The translations under genes and the position numbers were made by a program. From Azospirillum sp. RU38E (lineage in GTDB: Bacteria; Pseudomonadota; Alphaproteobacteria; Azospirillales; Azospirillaceae), in the NCBI RefSeq assembly GCF_900188385.1, contig NZ_FZOI01000007.1, positions 124,001 to 188,000 on the forward strand: DNA of 64,000 bases, given 5' to 3'. Positions 41,264-49,113 of this stretch are shown here, piece after piece; position 1 is the stretch's first letter, and each line of letters opens with the position of its first letter. The notes beneath the pieces were generated by a model. That model saw only the letters and a list, made by a program, of their open reading frames with translations. It did not search any database and was not told where the DNA came from.

Positions 41264-42441
41264 TGGATCGCATGGTTCTGGAACTCGCCCCCGAAGACAT
41301 CACCCAGTCGCCTGATCGCATTGCGCAGCGGCGGGTGGATCGTGCCCTGTCCGATCTGCGGCGGGGGGAACCGGTGCTGGTGCTGGGCGGTGGCGCTGCC
41401 CCCGGCCTGCTGGTGATGGCGGCGGAGGCGGTGAGCACCGATGCGCTGAACCGGCTGGCGGCGATGGCTGGCGGCGCGCCGGCCCTGCTGGTCAGTGGTC
41501 AGCGTGGCCGGGCGCTGGGGCTGGATGTGGCGGTCGACCGGCCGGTGCTGCTGGCCCCGCCCGCCGGGCTGACAGCTGATCTGGCCCGCGATCTGGCCGA
41601 CCCCACCCGCCCGCGTCCGCGCTGGCCCGCCCCGGCCGATCTGGCCCAGCGCGCCGCCGTGCGCAGCCTGGACAGCGCCGATGGGGCAGAGGCGGCGGCC
41701 ATCATGCTGGCCAAGCTGGCCCGTCTGCTGCCGGCCACGGTGGTGGCCCCGCTGCCATCCGGCCGCAGCGGCGATGCCGGGGCCTTTGCCCGCCGGCATG
41801 ACCTGTTGTCGGCCGAGGCGGCGGATATTCTGGATTATCAGCGCCGGTCCGCCCGGTCGCTGGCGCGGGTGGCCGATGCCGCCGTGCCGCTGGAAGATGC
41901 CGAACGGACCCGGCTGGTGGCTTTCCGGCCCAGCGATGGCGGGCCGGAACATCTGGCCATCATCATCGGCGATCCGACGCCGGGCCAGCCGGTGCTGGCG
42001 CGGCTGCATTCGGAATGTTTCACCGGCGATCTGCTGGGCTCCCTGCGCTGCGATTGCGGCCCGCAATTGCGCGGCGCCATCCGGGAGGTCTCGCAGGCCG
42101 GCAGCGGCATCGTGCTCTATCTGGCCCAGGAGGGGCGCGGCATCGGCCTGATGAACAAGCTGCGCGCCTATCGCCTGCAGGATGGCGGGCTGGATACGGT
42201 GGATGCCAATACGGTCCTGGGTTTTGATGCGGATGAACGGGTCTATCTGCCCGCCGCCAGCATGTTGAAACAGCTGGGCTTCACCCAGGTGCGGCTGATG
42301 ACCAACAACCCGGACAAGATCGCCCAGCTGACCCGCTGGGGCGTGGAAGTGACGGAACGCGTGCCGCACATCTTCCCCAGCAATGGCCATAACGAGGCCT
42401 ATCTGAAGACCAAGGCGGAAAAATCCGGCCATCTGTTCTGA
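41263..42441 (+). CDS. ribA: GTP cyclohydrolase II (RibA) with relict RibB-like N-terminal region
   Basis: 392 residues. The C-terminal half (about 205-390) is a complete GTP cyclohydrolase II: zinc cysteines CFTGDLLGSLRCDC, active-site YLAQEGRGIGLMNKLRAY and C-terminal VRLMTNNPDKI. It opens GTP toward riboflavin precursors. The N-terminal ~195 residues keep only faint resemblance to dihydroxybutanone-phosphate synthase and lack its clear catalytic motifs, a form known in alphaproteobacteria. Its coupling to the membrane transferase and its position opposite a PTPS-like operon suggest a dedicated metabolite branch. It may instead be the sole housekeeping RibA. Confidence 0.93.
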   Translation: MDRMVLELAPEDITQSPDRIAQRRVDRALSDLRRGEPVLVLGGGAAPGLLVMAAEAVSTDALNRLAAMAGGAPALLVSGQRGRALGLDVAVDRPVLLAPPAGLTADLARDLADPTRPRPRWPAPADLAQRAAVRSLDSADGAEAAAIMLAKLARLLPATVVAPLPSGRSGDAGAFARRHDLLSAEAADILDYQRRSARSLARVADAAVPLEDAERTRLVAFRPSDGGPEHLAIIIGDPTPGQPVLARLHSECFTGDLLGSLRCDCGPQLRGAIREVSQAGSGIVLYLAQEGRGIGLMNKLRAYRLQDGGLDTVDANTVLGFDADERVYLPAASMLKQLGFTQVRLMTNNPDKIAQLTRWGVEVTERVPHIFPSNGHNEAYLKTKAEKSGHLF

Positions 42442-42446
42442 TGAAC

Positions 42447-42471
42447 CTGCCCGGCAAAAACCGCCGGGCAG
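42447..42471 (+). terminator. Hairpin after ribA
   Basis: ctgcccggc (42447-42455) pairs with gccgggcag (42463-42471), loop aaaaacc, 6 bases after the ribA stop. No U-tract, so efficiency is uncertain. Confidence 0.55.
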
Positions 42472-42561
42472 CAGAGGCCTCCCCACCAAACCATTGATTC
42501 CATTACGGCACATTTTGGCACGATCCCTGCATGGTTGTGGGTGAAACCAGGGGGAACGCCC

Positions 42562-43770
42562 ATGCCGCCGAGCAGCATCCATATGGATCATATCCGCGCC
42601 ACGCAGCAGGCGATGCGTGCGGAATCGGCCGGCACCCCCACCCCGCAAAAGGCGGACAGCAAGGAAGAGGGCATGTCGTTCTGGGATGTGCTGGATGTGG
42701 TGAACCCGCTGCAGCATATCCCCATCGTCAACAAGATTTATCAGGCCGTCACCGGCGATACCATCAAGACCCCGGCTAAACTGGCTGGCAGTGCCCTGTT
42801 CTTCGGCCCGATTGGGCTGGCCGCCGCCGCGGCTGATGCGGTGGTGGAGAAGGAGACGGGCAAGGATACGGTGGATAATGTCACCGGCTGGCTGGGTATC
42901 GGCGGCAAGGGGGGCGAAAGCGCCCCCGCTTCCCCCACCGGGGAGGATGATCCGCTGACCGTGACCGCACCGCGCCCGCAAAAGGCGGAAGCAGCGGGCG
43001 ACATGCCGCAGAAGGTGGCCACCCTGCCGGTGCAGGAACTGACGGACGGGCAGGCCGCCGCGCTGGAACGGCTGATGGCCGCCAGCCAGGGCACAGCCGC
43101 CCCAACCCCCGCCGCCAGCAAGCCCACCCAGGCCTTGGGTGGCATCGGCAATGCCCAGCAATTGAAGGATTTGCAGAGCCTGCCGGGCGCTTCCGCCGCC
43201 GCGACGGCCGCTTCCGGTCTGGGGGCGTCGGCCGCTGTGGCCAGCCTGCCGACACCGGGGGCGGGTGTGGGCAGCAATGCCGTGGCCGCCCTGGCGCAGC
43301 AGGATCAGCAGCCGGCCGCCGTCAGCAGCGGCAGCGCTGGTCACCGCAAGAATGGCCCGGCCCAGGGCATGACCCTGGCCGATTACCGCGCCAATGCCGT
43401 GCAGACCGGCAGCATGGGTCTGAAGCCGCTGATCCCCTCCACCGCTGCCCAGCTGGTGCAGCAGCATGGCGGTATGCCCGGTGCGCGCGCCGTTTTGACC
43501 ACACAGGCACCGGCCGCAGCCCGCAGCCCGGCGCCGGCACCCACCGCCGCAACCCCGGTGCCCGCCCAGGCCACCCCGCCGGCCGAAGCCGCGCCGACAG
43601 CCGATCAGGCCGCCGCCGCTTCGGCCCCGCCGTCGAAGGAACGTCTGGCGGAGCTGATGTTGATGGGCATTACCAAGTACCAGCAGCAACAGGCCCATGC
43701 CGCCAGCGCCGCCAGTGCGGCCGCCAACAGCAATGGCAGCCCGGCGGTGCGCAAGGCGGGGAATGAGTAA
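42562..43770 (+). CDS. Ala/Pro-rich protein of unknown function with conserved N-terminal segment
   Basis: 402 residues; start chosen for the agggggaa ribosome-binding site just upstream. Residues about 38-90 look like a real domain (MSFWDVLDVVNPLQHIPIVN; IYQAVTGDTIKTPAKLAG; FFGPIGLAAAAADAV) with a hydrophobic centre, resembling hypothetical proteins of Rhodospirillales. The remaining 300 residues are low-complexity Ala/Pro/Gln/Thr with a short ordered-looking stretch (GMTLADYRANAVQTG; PPSKERLAELMLMGITKY). No signal peptide. Monocistronic, ending at an 18-bp hairpin. Function not recognised. Confidence 0.7.
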   Translation: MPPSSIHMDHIRATQQAMRAESAGTPTPQKADSKEEGMSFWDVLDVVNPLQHIPIVNKIYQAVTGDTIKTPAKLAGSALFFGPIGLAAAAADAVVEKETGKDTVDNVTGWLGIGGKGGESAPASPTGEDDPLTVTAPRPQKAEAAGDMPQKVATLPVQELTDGQAAALERLMAASQGTAAPTPAASKPTQALGGIGNAQQLKDLQSLPGASAAATAASGLGASAAVASLPTPGAGVGSNAVAALAQQDQQPAAVSSGSAGHRKNGPAQGMTLADYRANAVQTGSMGLKPLIPSTAAQLVQQHGGMPGARAVLTTQAPAAARSPAPAPTAATPVPAQATPPAEAAPTADQAAAASAPPSKERLAELMLMGITKYQQQQAHAASAASAAANSNGSPAVRKAGNE

Positions 43771-43777
43771 ACCTTAA

Positions 43778-43818
43778 TTAGCGCCGGGTGCGTTTAACCG
43801 AAAACGCACCCGGCGCTA
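43778..43818. terminator. Bidirectional 18-bp hairpin between convergent genes
   Basis: ttagcgccgggtgcgttt (43778-43795) pairs perfectly with 43801/43802-43818; flanking A/T bases on each side could serve either strand. Confidence 0.75.
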
Positions 43819-43832
43819 AGTCCTTGTTCAGC

Positions 43833-43879
43833 GAGCGGATTCACGCTTCAAAGCGATTCCGCTTTTCCGCGATCCGCTC
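43833..43879 (-). repeat. 47-bp gagcggat-family palindromic repeat, copy 2
   Basis: Bounded by gagcggat and atccgctc (terminal inverted repeat) with an internal hairpin gcttcaaagc / gcgattccgc region. Its reverse complement aligns ungapped to 1988-2034. It abuts the gshB stop codon, whose first base lies inside the repeat boundary (ctctag). Confidence 0.6.
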
Positions 43880-44832
43880 TAGCTGCGCGTGGCGGCGAAT
43901 CGGGCTTCCATGGCGTCCCACAGCACGGATTCCAAGGCCGATCCGTTCAGGCGGTTGATTTCCTGAATGCCGGTGGGGCTGGTGACGTTGATCTCCGTCA
44001 GATAATCGCCGATTACGTCGATACCGACAAAGATCAGCCCCTGCGCGCGCAGCGTCGGGCCGATGGCCTCGCAAATCTCCTGCTCGCGCTTGGTCAGTTC
44101 CGTCTTGCCGGCGCTGCCGCCGGCATGGAAATTGGCCCGCGCCTCCCCTTCCTGCGGGATGCGGGAGACGGCACCAGCCGGCTTGCCATCGATCAGGATG
44201 ATGCGCTTATCGCCCTGGCGGATTTCCGGCAGATATTTCTGCACGATCACCGGTTCGCGGTAGAGCTGGGTGAAGGTCTCCAGCAGGGCGCCCAGATTCT
44301 CATCTTCCGGCTTCAGGTGGAAGACGCCGGCACCGCCATTGCCGAACAGCGGCTTGACGATGATGTCCTTCCATTCCGCCCGCGCCGCCAGAACCTCTTC
44401 CTTGGAAGAGGTGATGACGGTGGGGGGCATCAGGTCCGGGAAATGGGTGACGAACAGCTTTTCCGGGGCGTTGCGCACGGCGGCCGGGTCATTCACCACC
44501 AGCGTCTTGGGGTGGATATGTTCCAGCAGATGGGTGGCGGTGATATAGGCCATGTCAAACGGCGGGTCCTGGCGCATCAGCACCAGATCCATGGTCGACA
44601 GCTCGATGATTTCCGAGGCGCCCAGGGTGAAATGGTCTCCCTTCTGCCGGCGCACCTGCACGGGCGCCACGCGGGCAAACAGCTTGTTGCCGCGCAGCGC
44701 CAGATCACGCGGATGGTAATGCCACAGGGCATGGCCGCGCCGCTGCGCTTCCAGCGCCATCATGAAGGTGCTGTCAGTATCGATATTGATGGACTGGATC
44801 GGGTCCATCTGGATGGCGACCTTCAGGGTCAT
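43879..44832 (-). CDS. gshB: Glutathione synthase
   Basis: 317 residues from the ATG at 44832 (GGAG 8 bases upstream; a GTG 9 bases earlier overlaps the Shine-Dalgarno). ATP-grasp ligase joining gamma-glutamylcysteine and glycine. Family blocks: [71 protein letters not shown] and the C-terminal [15 protein letters not shown]. gshA is not in the window. Confidence 0.97.
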   Translation of the reverse strand: MTLKVAIQMDPIQSINIDTDSTFMMALEAQRRGHALWHYHPRDLALRGNKLFARVAPVQVRRQKGDHFTLGASEIIELSTMDLVLMRQDPPFDMAYITATHLLEHIHPKTLVVNDPAAVRNAPEKLFVTHFPDLMPPTVITSSKEEVLAARAEWKDIIVKPLFGNGGAGVFHLKPEDENLGALLETFTQLYREPVIVQKYLPEIRQGDKRIILIDGKPAGAVSRIPQEGEARANFHAGGSAGKTELTKREQEICEAIGPTLRAQGLIFVGIDVIGDYLTEINVTSPTGIQEINRLNGSALESVLWDAMEARFAATRS

Positions 44833-44934
44833 CGCTGTCACTCCGGCGGGCAGGCGGGAAAATCAGGGTCGATCAGGGGCGGGATGGTAACGGCGCACCG
44901 GCGGATTGCCCTGTGCGCCCGGTCACTTCCCCGC

Positions 44935-45783
44935 TCAGTTCAGGCGGCTGCGCAATTGCTGCAACAAGGTGGCGGTCTGCTGCATCAGCGCCGGGGAGGC
45001 GCCGCGCTGACGCGCCAGTTCCATGAAATGTTCAAAGGCGGCGATGGCGGCGGTCAGCTTGCCGGCATGGGCATTCAGCAGGCCGGATTCCCGCCACAGC
45101 CCGATATGATCGGGCGCGAACAGCAGCATCACCTCCACCGCCTCCAGCGCCTTGGCCGGCTGATCGGTGGAAAGATGGCGCAGCTTGAGGTTATTTTGCA
45201 GCCGTAACAAAACCTCCCGGTTCGATACGGGGGCGTAATGTTCTGGCGAAAGCTCAGCCTCCAGCCCAGCCGTCTGTTTCAGCAGCTCCCGCAGCGTGTG
45301 CGGCTCGCAGATGCTGCCGCCTTCGAACGGGTCCAGGATCAGGCGCTGGCCGTCCAGATCCATCCGGATCAGGAAATGGCCGGGGAAGGACAGGCCGCAA
45401 ATTTCCCAGCCCTGGGATCGGGCCAGATGCATCATCAGGATGCCCAGCGCCACGGGCAGGCCGCGCTTGCGGTCGATCACCCGGATCAGGTTGGCGTTCT
45501 GCAAATCCTCATAGGTTTCGCTGTCCCCGGCATAGCCATGCTGATCCACCAGCACGCGGCGGATAGCCGCGATGCGGCCAGTCAGATCGTCGGCTTCACC
45601 GGCATCGACGATGGCGGCCAGATCGGCGCACATCTGGGCCAGATGGGCGCGATAGGGGGCAAGGTCGGGAACCGGATGGTCCAGCAGGGCCAGCGACAGG
45701 GCTGCCCCGGCAAGGTCGATGGCATCATCCTCAGCGCCGCCGATGCGACGCAGCAGGTCCAGTGCCTCTTGGCGCATGGTCAC
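44935..45783 (-). CDS. SirB1-family protein (transglutaminase-like plus TPR-like tail)
   Basis: About 282 residues; the start is ambiguous among GTG 45795, GTG 45783 and ATG 45777, and 45783 best fits the GGGAG spacing. SirB1 signature in the middle: LIRVIDRKRGLPVALGILMM, then FPGHFLIRM and LDPFEGG, corresponding to a transglutaminase-like core with inactive-looking Cys position. C-terminal helices (ALEAVEVMLLFAPDHIGLWR; KLTAAIAAFEHFMELA) form TPR-like repeats. Often next to gshB or ribosomal-RNA methyltransferase genes; the molecular role is unclear. Confidence 0.85.
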   Translation of the reverse strand: MTMRQEALDLLRRIGGAEDDAIDLAGAALSLALLDHPVPDLAPYRAHLAQMCADLAAIVDAGEADDLTGRIAAIRRVLVDQHGYAGDSETYEDLQNANLIRVIDRKRGLPVALGILMMHLARSQGWEICGLSFPGHFLIRMDLDGQRLILDPFEGGSICEPHTLRELLKQTAGLEAELSPEHYAPVSNREVLLRLQNNLKLRHLSTDQPAKALEAVEVMLLFAPDHIGLWRESGLLNAHAGKLTAAIAAFEHFMELARQRGASPALMQQTATLLQQLRSRLN

Positions 45784-46032
45784 GGGCGCTTGCACTCCCT
45801 CACCGGGCTGCCCTGGCGGGCGGGTAAGTCCGGGGCCGGAACGGCCGACAGGTTCCCCATAGCGCAGGCAGGGGCGGGGTGTCGAGACAGAACCGACCGC
45901 CCCGCCCCCGCTTCGTCAACAAGGCGGTTCATCGTAACGGGCCGATATCGGCCAATTGAAGATGGGATACGATATCCTTATACAGAAGACAGGAACCGGC
46001 GGTGGCGACCGGCATCAGTCAGCAGGAAGGCA

Positions 46033-46692
46033 ATGAAAGAGATTAACGCCGATGTGGGCAAGGGCTCCATCCAGGGGGTGGCATCGCGCGTGCGCCAGAC
46101 GCCCAAAAGTATTGCCACTCATCATAAGATCATTGATGCGGCGATCCGTTGTTTTCTTGATCTGGGCTATCATCGCACCACCACTTCTGAGATTGCCAAG
46201 CTGGCTGGGGTGACGCGCGGCGCGGTACAATATTATTTTCCCACCACGCCGGCGGTGCTGCGGGCCACGGTGGACCATATCACCCAGCAATTCATGGAAT
46301 ATTTCCACGCCCTTGCCGCGGCTCGCCCGCAAGAGGGTGGGGAGGGGTTGGACCAGGGGCTGGATGCCCTTTGGCAGGCGGGGCACCACCCGCTCTGGAC
46401 CGCCTGGAAGGAGTTGGAGGCCGCTGCCCGCACCGATGCGGAACTGGCCGGCGTGATGGGGCCGGCCAAGGCCGAATTCTATCGCCGCTGGGAAGCATTG
46501 TCGGTGGAGCTGTATGGCAGCTATCAGCAGAAAGACCCGGTCAAGTTTGAGATGGGCCACCATCTGACCTGGCAGTTCCTGCAAGCCCTGGCCGGCCTGT
46601 CGCGCGGTGACGAAGCAGCGGACATCGCCCTGAAGCAGCGGTTGCTGGCAGAGTTCAAGAATCTGATCCGCGGCTATTGGGATATGGGTTAA
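46033..46692 (+). CDS. TetR/AcrR-family transcriptional regulator
   Basis: 219 residues from the ATG at 46033 (aggaagg upstream; the longer frame overlaps the SirB1 gene antisense). TetR DNA-binding helices at about 28-75: KIIDAAIRCFLDLGYHRTTT, SEIAKLAGVTRGAVQYYFPT. C-terminal ligand domain has no clear class. Target genes are unknown; no divergent partner adjoins it closely (SirB1 starts 250 bases upstream on the other strand). Confidence 0.88.
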   Translation: MKEINADVGKGSIQGVASRVRQTPKSIATHHKIIDAAIRCFLDLGYHRTTTSEIAKLAGVTRGAVQYYFPTTPAVLRATVDHITQQFMEYFHALAAARPQEGGEGLDQGLDALWQAGHHPLWTAWKELEAAARTDAELAGVMGPAKAEFYRRWEALSVELYGSYQQKDPVKFEMGHHLTWQFLQALAGLSRGDEAADIALKQRLLAEFKNLIRGYWDMG

Positions 46693-46697
46693 AGGGA

Positions 46698-46730
46698 GAG
46701 GGGCGGGCGGGCGGGCGCCGCCCGCCCCTC
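46698..46730. terminator. Hairpin between tetR-like and phhB genes
   Basis: gaggggcgggcgg (46698-46710) / ccgcccgcccctc (46718-46730), between convergent stops; serves either strand without a long U-tract. Confidence 0.6.
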
Positions 46731-46733
46731 CGG

Positions 46734-47042
46734 TCATTTCCCGGCGACCTGTTCCATGAAACGGGCCATGGTCAGGTCCAGCTCGGTCACACCATCGGCG
46801 TCATGGGTGGCCAGCGTCACCGCCACCTTGTTGTAAACATTGAACCATTCCGGATGGTGATCCAGCTTTTCCGCCAGCATTGCCACGCGCGTCATGAAGC
46901 CGAAGGCCTGGTTGAAATCCTGGAACCGGTATTCCTTGGCAATCGCCCGCCGTCCCTCCACCGGGGTCCAGCCGGGCAAGCCCGTCAGGGCCTCCGTCAC
47001 CGCCGGGTCTGCCAACCGGGCCGGCCGTTGCTGCTGTGCCAT
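46734..47042 (-). CDS. phhB: 4a-hydroxytetrahydrobiopterin dehydratase
   Basis: 102 residues, full length for pterin-4a-carbinolamine dehydratase. Start at 47042 with AAAGGTGG upstream. The active-site motif is present as [16 protein letters not shown], and [14 protein letters not shown] follows. It recycles the pterin cofactor of aromatic amino acid hydroxylases; no hydroxylase gene is in the window. Stand-alone copies also occur for molybdopterin-related roles. Pterin handling is notable given the PTPS-like cluster 5 kb away, but linkage is not shown. Confidence 0.93.
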   Translation of the reverse strand: MAQQQRPARLADPAVTEALTGLPGWTPVEGRRAIAKEYRFQDFNQAFGFMTRVAMLAEKLDHHPEWFNVYNKVAVTLATHDADGVTELDLTMARFMEQVAGK

Positions 47043-47131
47043 TCTATCCACCTTTCCCATCGCCTATGTTTGGGGGATAGGTGTGGCGTTGGCCCCCGCC
47101 GCGTCAAGCCTGATCGTTGCAAATACAACAA

Positions 47132-47566
47132 ATGACCCCGCCCATGTCGTCGCTGCGCCGTTTCACCACCGCCCCCACACTGGCCGAACTGGAGGCCATT
47201 GCCGAGAAGGCCGCCGCCGGCATCCCCGCCGAATTGCGCCAGCATGTGCGCAATGTGCTGATCCGGGTGGAGGATTTCCCCGATGAGGAGACGGCGCAGG
47301 AGATGGAGCTGGAAAGCCCGTTCGATCTGCTGGGCCTGTATCGCGGCGTGGGAATGCCCTGGCAAAGCGTCACCCAGCCCCGGCTGGAACCGGACCTGAT
47401 CTTCCTCTATCGCCGGCCGATTCTGGATTACTGGTGCGAGACGGGGGAGGATCTGACCCATCTGGTCCGCCATGTGCTGATCCATGAGATCGGGCACCAT
47501 TTCGGCTTCTCCGACGCGGATATGGAAGCGCTGGAAGCCGCCGCCGACCCCGACCAGCATGGTTAA
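47132..47566 (+). CDS. Metallopeptidase family protein (minimal zincin)
   Basis: 144 residues. Zinc motif HEIGHHFGFSDADM (HExxH plus distal acid) at about 117-130, with IRVEDFPDEETAQEM and GLYRGVGMPWQSV upstream, the pattern of small cytosolic zincins formerly DUF1025. Start uncertain (47132 or 47144; no clear Shine-Dalgarno). Divergent from phhB with about 90 bp between. Proteolytic activity in this family is largely unproven. Confidence 0.88.
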   Translation: MTPPMSSLRRFTTAPTLAELEAIAEKAAAGIPAELRQHVRNVLIRVEDFPDEETAQEMELESPFDLLGLYRGVGMPWQSVTQPRLEPDLIFLYRRPILDYWCETGEDLTHLVRHVLIHEIGHHFGFSDADMEALEAAADPDQHG

Positions 47567-47606
47567 GGCCGGCTGATTTTCACCTCCCCTTTGCTGATTT
47601 GGTGGC

Positions 47607-47640
47607 CCCGCAACCGGTTGGGTTGCGGGAGCGCGATATT
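47607..47640 (+). terminator. Terminator after the zincin gene
   Basis: cccgcaacc (47607-47615)-ggttg-ggttgcggg (47621-47629), followed within 10 bases by atatttttctt. Confidence 0.7.
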
Positions 47641-47762
47641 TTTCTTCTTACTTACACATTAATTCAATTGAACAGGTCATATGCCCTGGCATAATGGTTT
47701 ATGCAGTCACGGGGCGCCGACCCGGCGCCTTCATTCATCGCTTCCAGCCAGGGAGGATCGCC

Positions 47763-48125
47763 TTGCCCCCCCGTTCCAAACGTTTTTCCCGGGAAGAGTC
47801 CGACGATACCGCCAGCACGCTGGTCATTCGCAATGTCGTGGTGCTGAACAAGCGCACCAGCCTGCGGATGGAACCGGAGATGTGGGATGCGCTGAATGAT
47901 GTCGCCAGGCGCGAACAAAAGACCCTGCACGATATCTGCACCCAGATTGTCGAACGCAAACCGGGTGGTGCGTCCCTGACGGCGGCGATCCGGGTGTTTC
48001 TGGTCAATTATTACCGCATGTCCTCCACGGAGGATGGGCATCGCGGGGCCGGCCACGGCCAGGGCGATCCGGACATCATCACGGCGGCCCTGGCCCCCTT
48101 GCGCAGCGAGGAAGAGGTGGTCTGA
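47763..48125 (+). CDS. Ribbon-helix-helix (RHH_4) DNA-binding protein
   Basis: 120 residues if translation starts at the TTG at 47763, which has agggagga 7 bases upstream; upstream ATG at 47694 has no site. RHH_4-type domain: KRTSLRMEPEMWDALNDVAR, EQKTLHDICTQIVERKPGG, SLTAAIRVFLVNYYR. Such small proteins bind DNA as dimers and are common and abundant in alphaproteobacteria. C-terminal tail is poorly conserved. Regulon unknown. Confidence 0.85.
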   Translation: MPPRSKRFSREESDDTASTLVIRNVVVLNKRTSLRMEPEMWDALNDVARREQKTLHDICTQIVERKPGGASLTAAIRVFLVNYYRMSSTEDGHRGAGHGQGDPDIITAALAPLRSEEEVV

Positions 48126-48159
48126 ACACCAAAAGTTGAATATCGGATAGATATAAGAT

Positions 48160-48747
48160 TCAGGGGGCCGGCGGCTTGGCAAATTCGGGCCAGAGCCTTT
48201 GGACCAGCGGCCCGTCGGATGCGAAACTATGGCAGCCATCCAGCAGGGGTGGCGGCCGGCGCGGCGGCGGTTCCTGCCCCTGGGCCAGCATGGCCTCGCG
48301 CTGTTGTTGTTCAGCCTGCTGCCGCAAGGGGGCGATGGTCTGGAAGGCGGTTGTGGCCACCGGCCCCAGCAGTTCCACCAGATGGGTGCAGCCCTGCACC
48401 CCGCCCAGCCGTTCCTTCACCGCCGCTGTCCAGCCGCTGGCAATCGACAGCCCGATCAGCTTCTGATAAGCGGGGGCGATGGCGGGGCAGAGGGTGAAGG
48501 GCGTGGTATCGGCTGCCACCTCCACCGCCCGCACGGTCAAACTGTCATCCAGGGTCAGCCGGATCCACAGATCATGGATGAAATCGTCCGGTTGTTTTTC
48601 CTCCCCCGCCAGACTGCGATGGGCATAGGTACGCGCATCCGTCAGGTGCCCTTCCACATCCCATAAGCCATCGGCCCGGCGGTAGCCCTGGCAGGTGATC
48701 TTCCTTGTGTGCAGCAAGGTGCGGTCGGCGGGGGGCGGCAGCGGCAT
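48160..48747 (-). CDS. DUF2889 family protein
   Basis: 195 residues from the ATG at 48747. The family pattern is clear: RKITCQGYRRADGLWDVEGH, TDARTYAHRS, HDLWIRLTLDDSLTVRAVEV, then CTHLVELLGPVATTAFQTIA and C-terminal LDGCHSFASDGPLVQRLWPE. Cytoplasmic, no known function. Convergent with the RHH gene. Confidence 0.88.
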   Translation of the reverse strand: MPLPPPADRTLLHTRKITCQGYRRADGLWDVEGHLTDARTYAHRSLAGEEKQPDDFIHDLWIRLTLDDSLTVRAVEVAADTTPFTLCPAIAPAYQKLIGLSIASGWTAAVKERLGGVQGCTHLVELLGPVATTAFQTIAPLRQQAEQQQREAMLAQGQEPPPRRPPPLLDGCHSFASDGPLVQRLWPEFAKPPAP

Positions 48748-48786
48748 GGCAAGCAATCATCGATTCGGTCGGGGGGAACGGCAACA

Positions 48787-49008
48787 CCAAGGGGCATGGG
48801 ACATGCCCCTTGGAGGCCGGCGACTGCCGGCCCGCCGCACGTGCGGCGTGAGCCAAGGCGGCGGATGCCGCCGCCCGGCAATTGAGGGAACACGTAAATC
48901 CCAAGAGCCATGATCCATGGCTCTTGGGATAAGTTTGGGGCCCCCGGCATGTCGGGTCAAGCTGCCCTTTACGTATTGGGAATATTCCCGCCGCCAGCCC
49001 TGCGGCGG
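48787..49008. repeat. Cluster of strong palindromes in the DUF2889-pyrF divergent spacer
   Basis: Within the 366-bp spacer 48748-49113: ccaaggggcat/atgccccttgg (48787-48797 with 48803-48813); a 16-bp palindrome cgccgcac-gtgcggcg (48833-48848); ggcggc/gccgcc (48857-48875); a 15-bp perfect hairpin atcccaagagccatg/catggctcttgggat with loop atc (48898-48912, 48916-48930); and cccgccgc/gcggcggg near 48990-49008. No ORF is convincing. Could be REP-type elements or a structured leader of pyrF. Confidence 0.6.
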
Positions 49009-49113
49009 GCGGGTGGCCGCCGTTGAACATCGGCGGTTCGCCGCCGCGCCGTTTCGCGCTACATGAAGGCTGCACTTTGTTGATCTTAATCGCAGCCTTT
49101 TCAGGAAAGAACC

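Noticed and set aside
40906-43698. 930-codon minus-strand frame
   Set aside because: Low-complexity Gly/Arg/His translation antisense to the CDP-alcohol transferase, ribA and the Ala/Pro-rich gene.
48787-49008. CRISPR array
   Set aside because: The palindromes differ in sequence and spacing; there are no repeated identical units and no cas genes.
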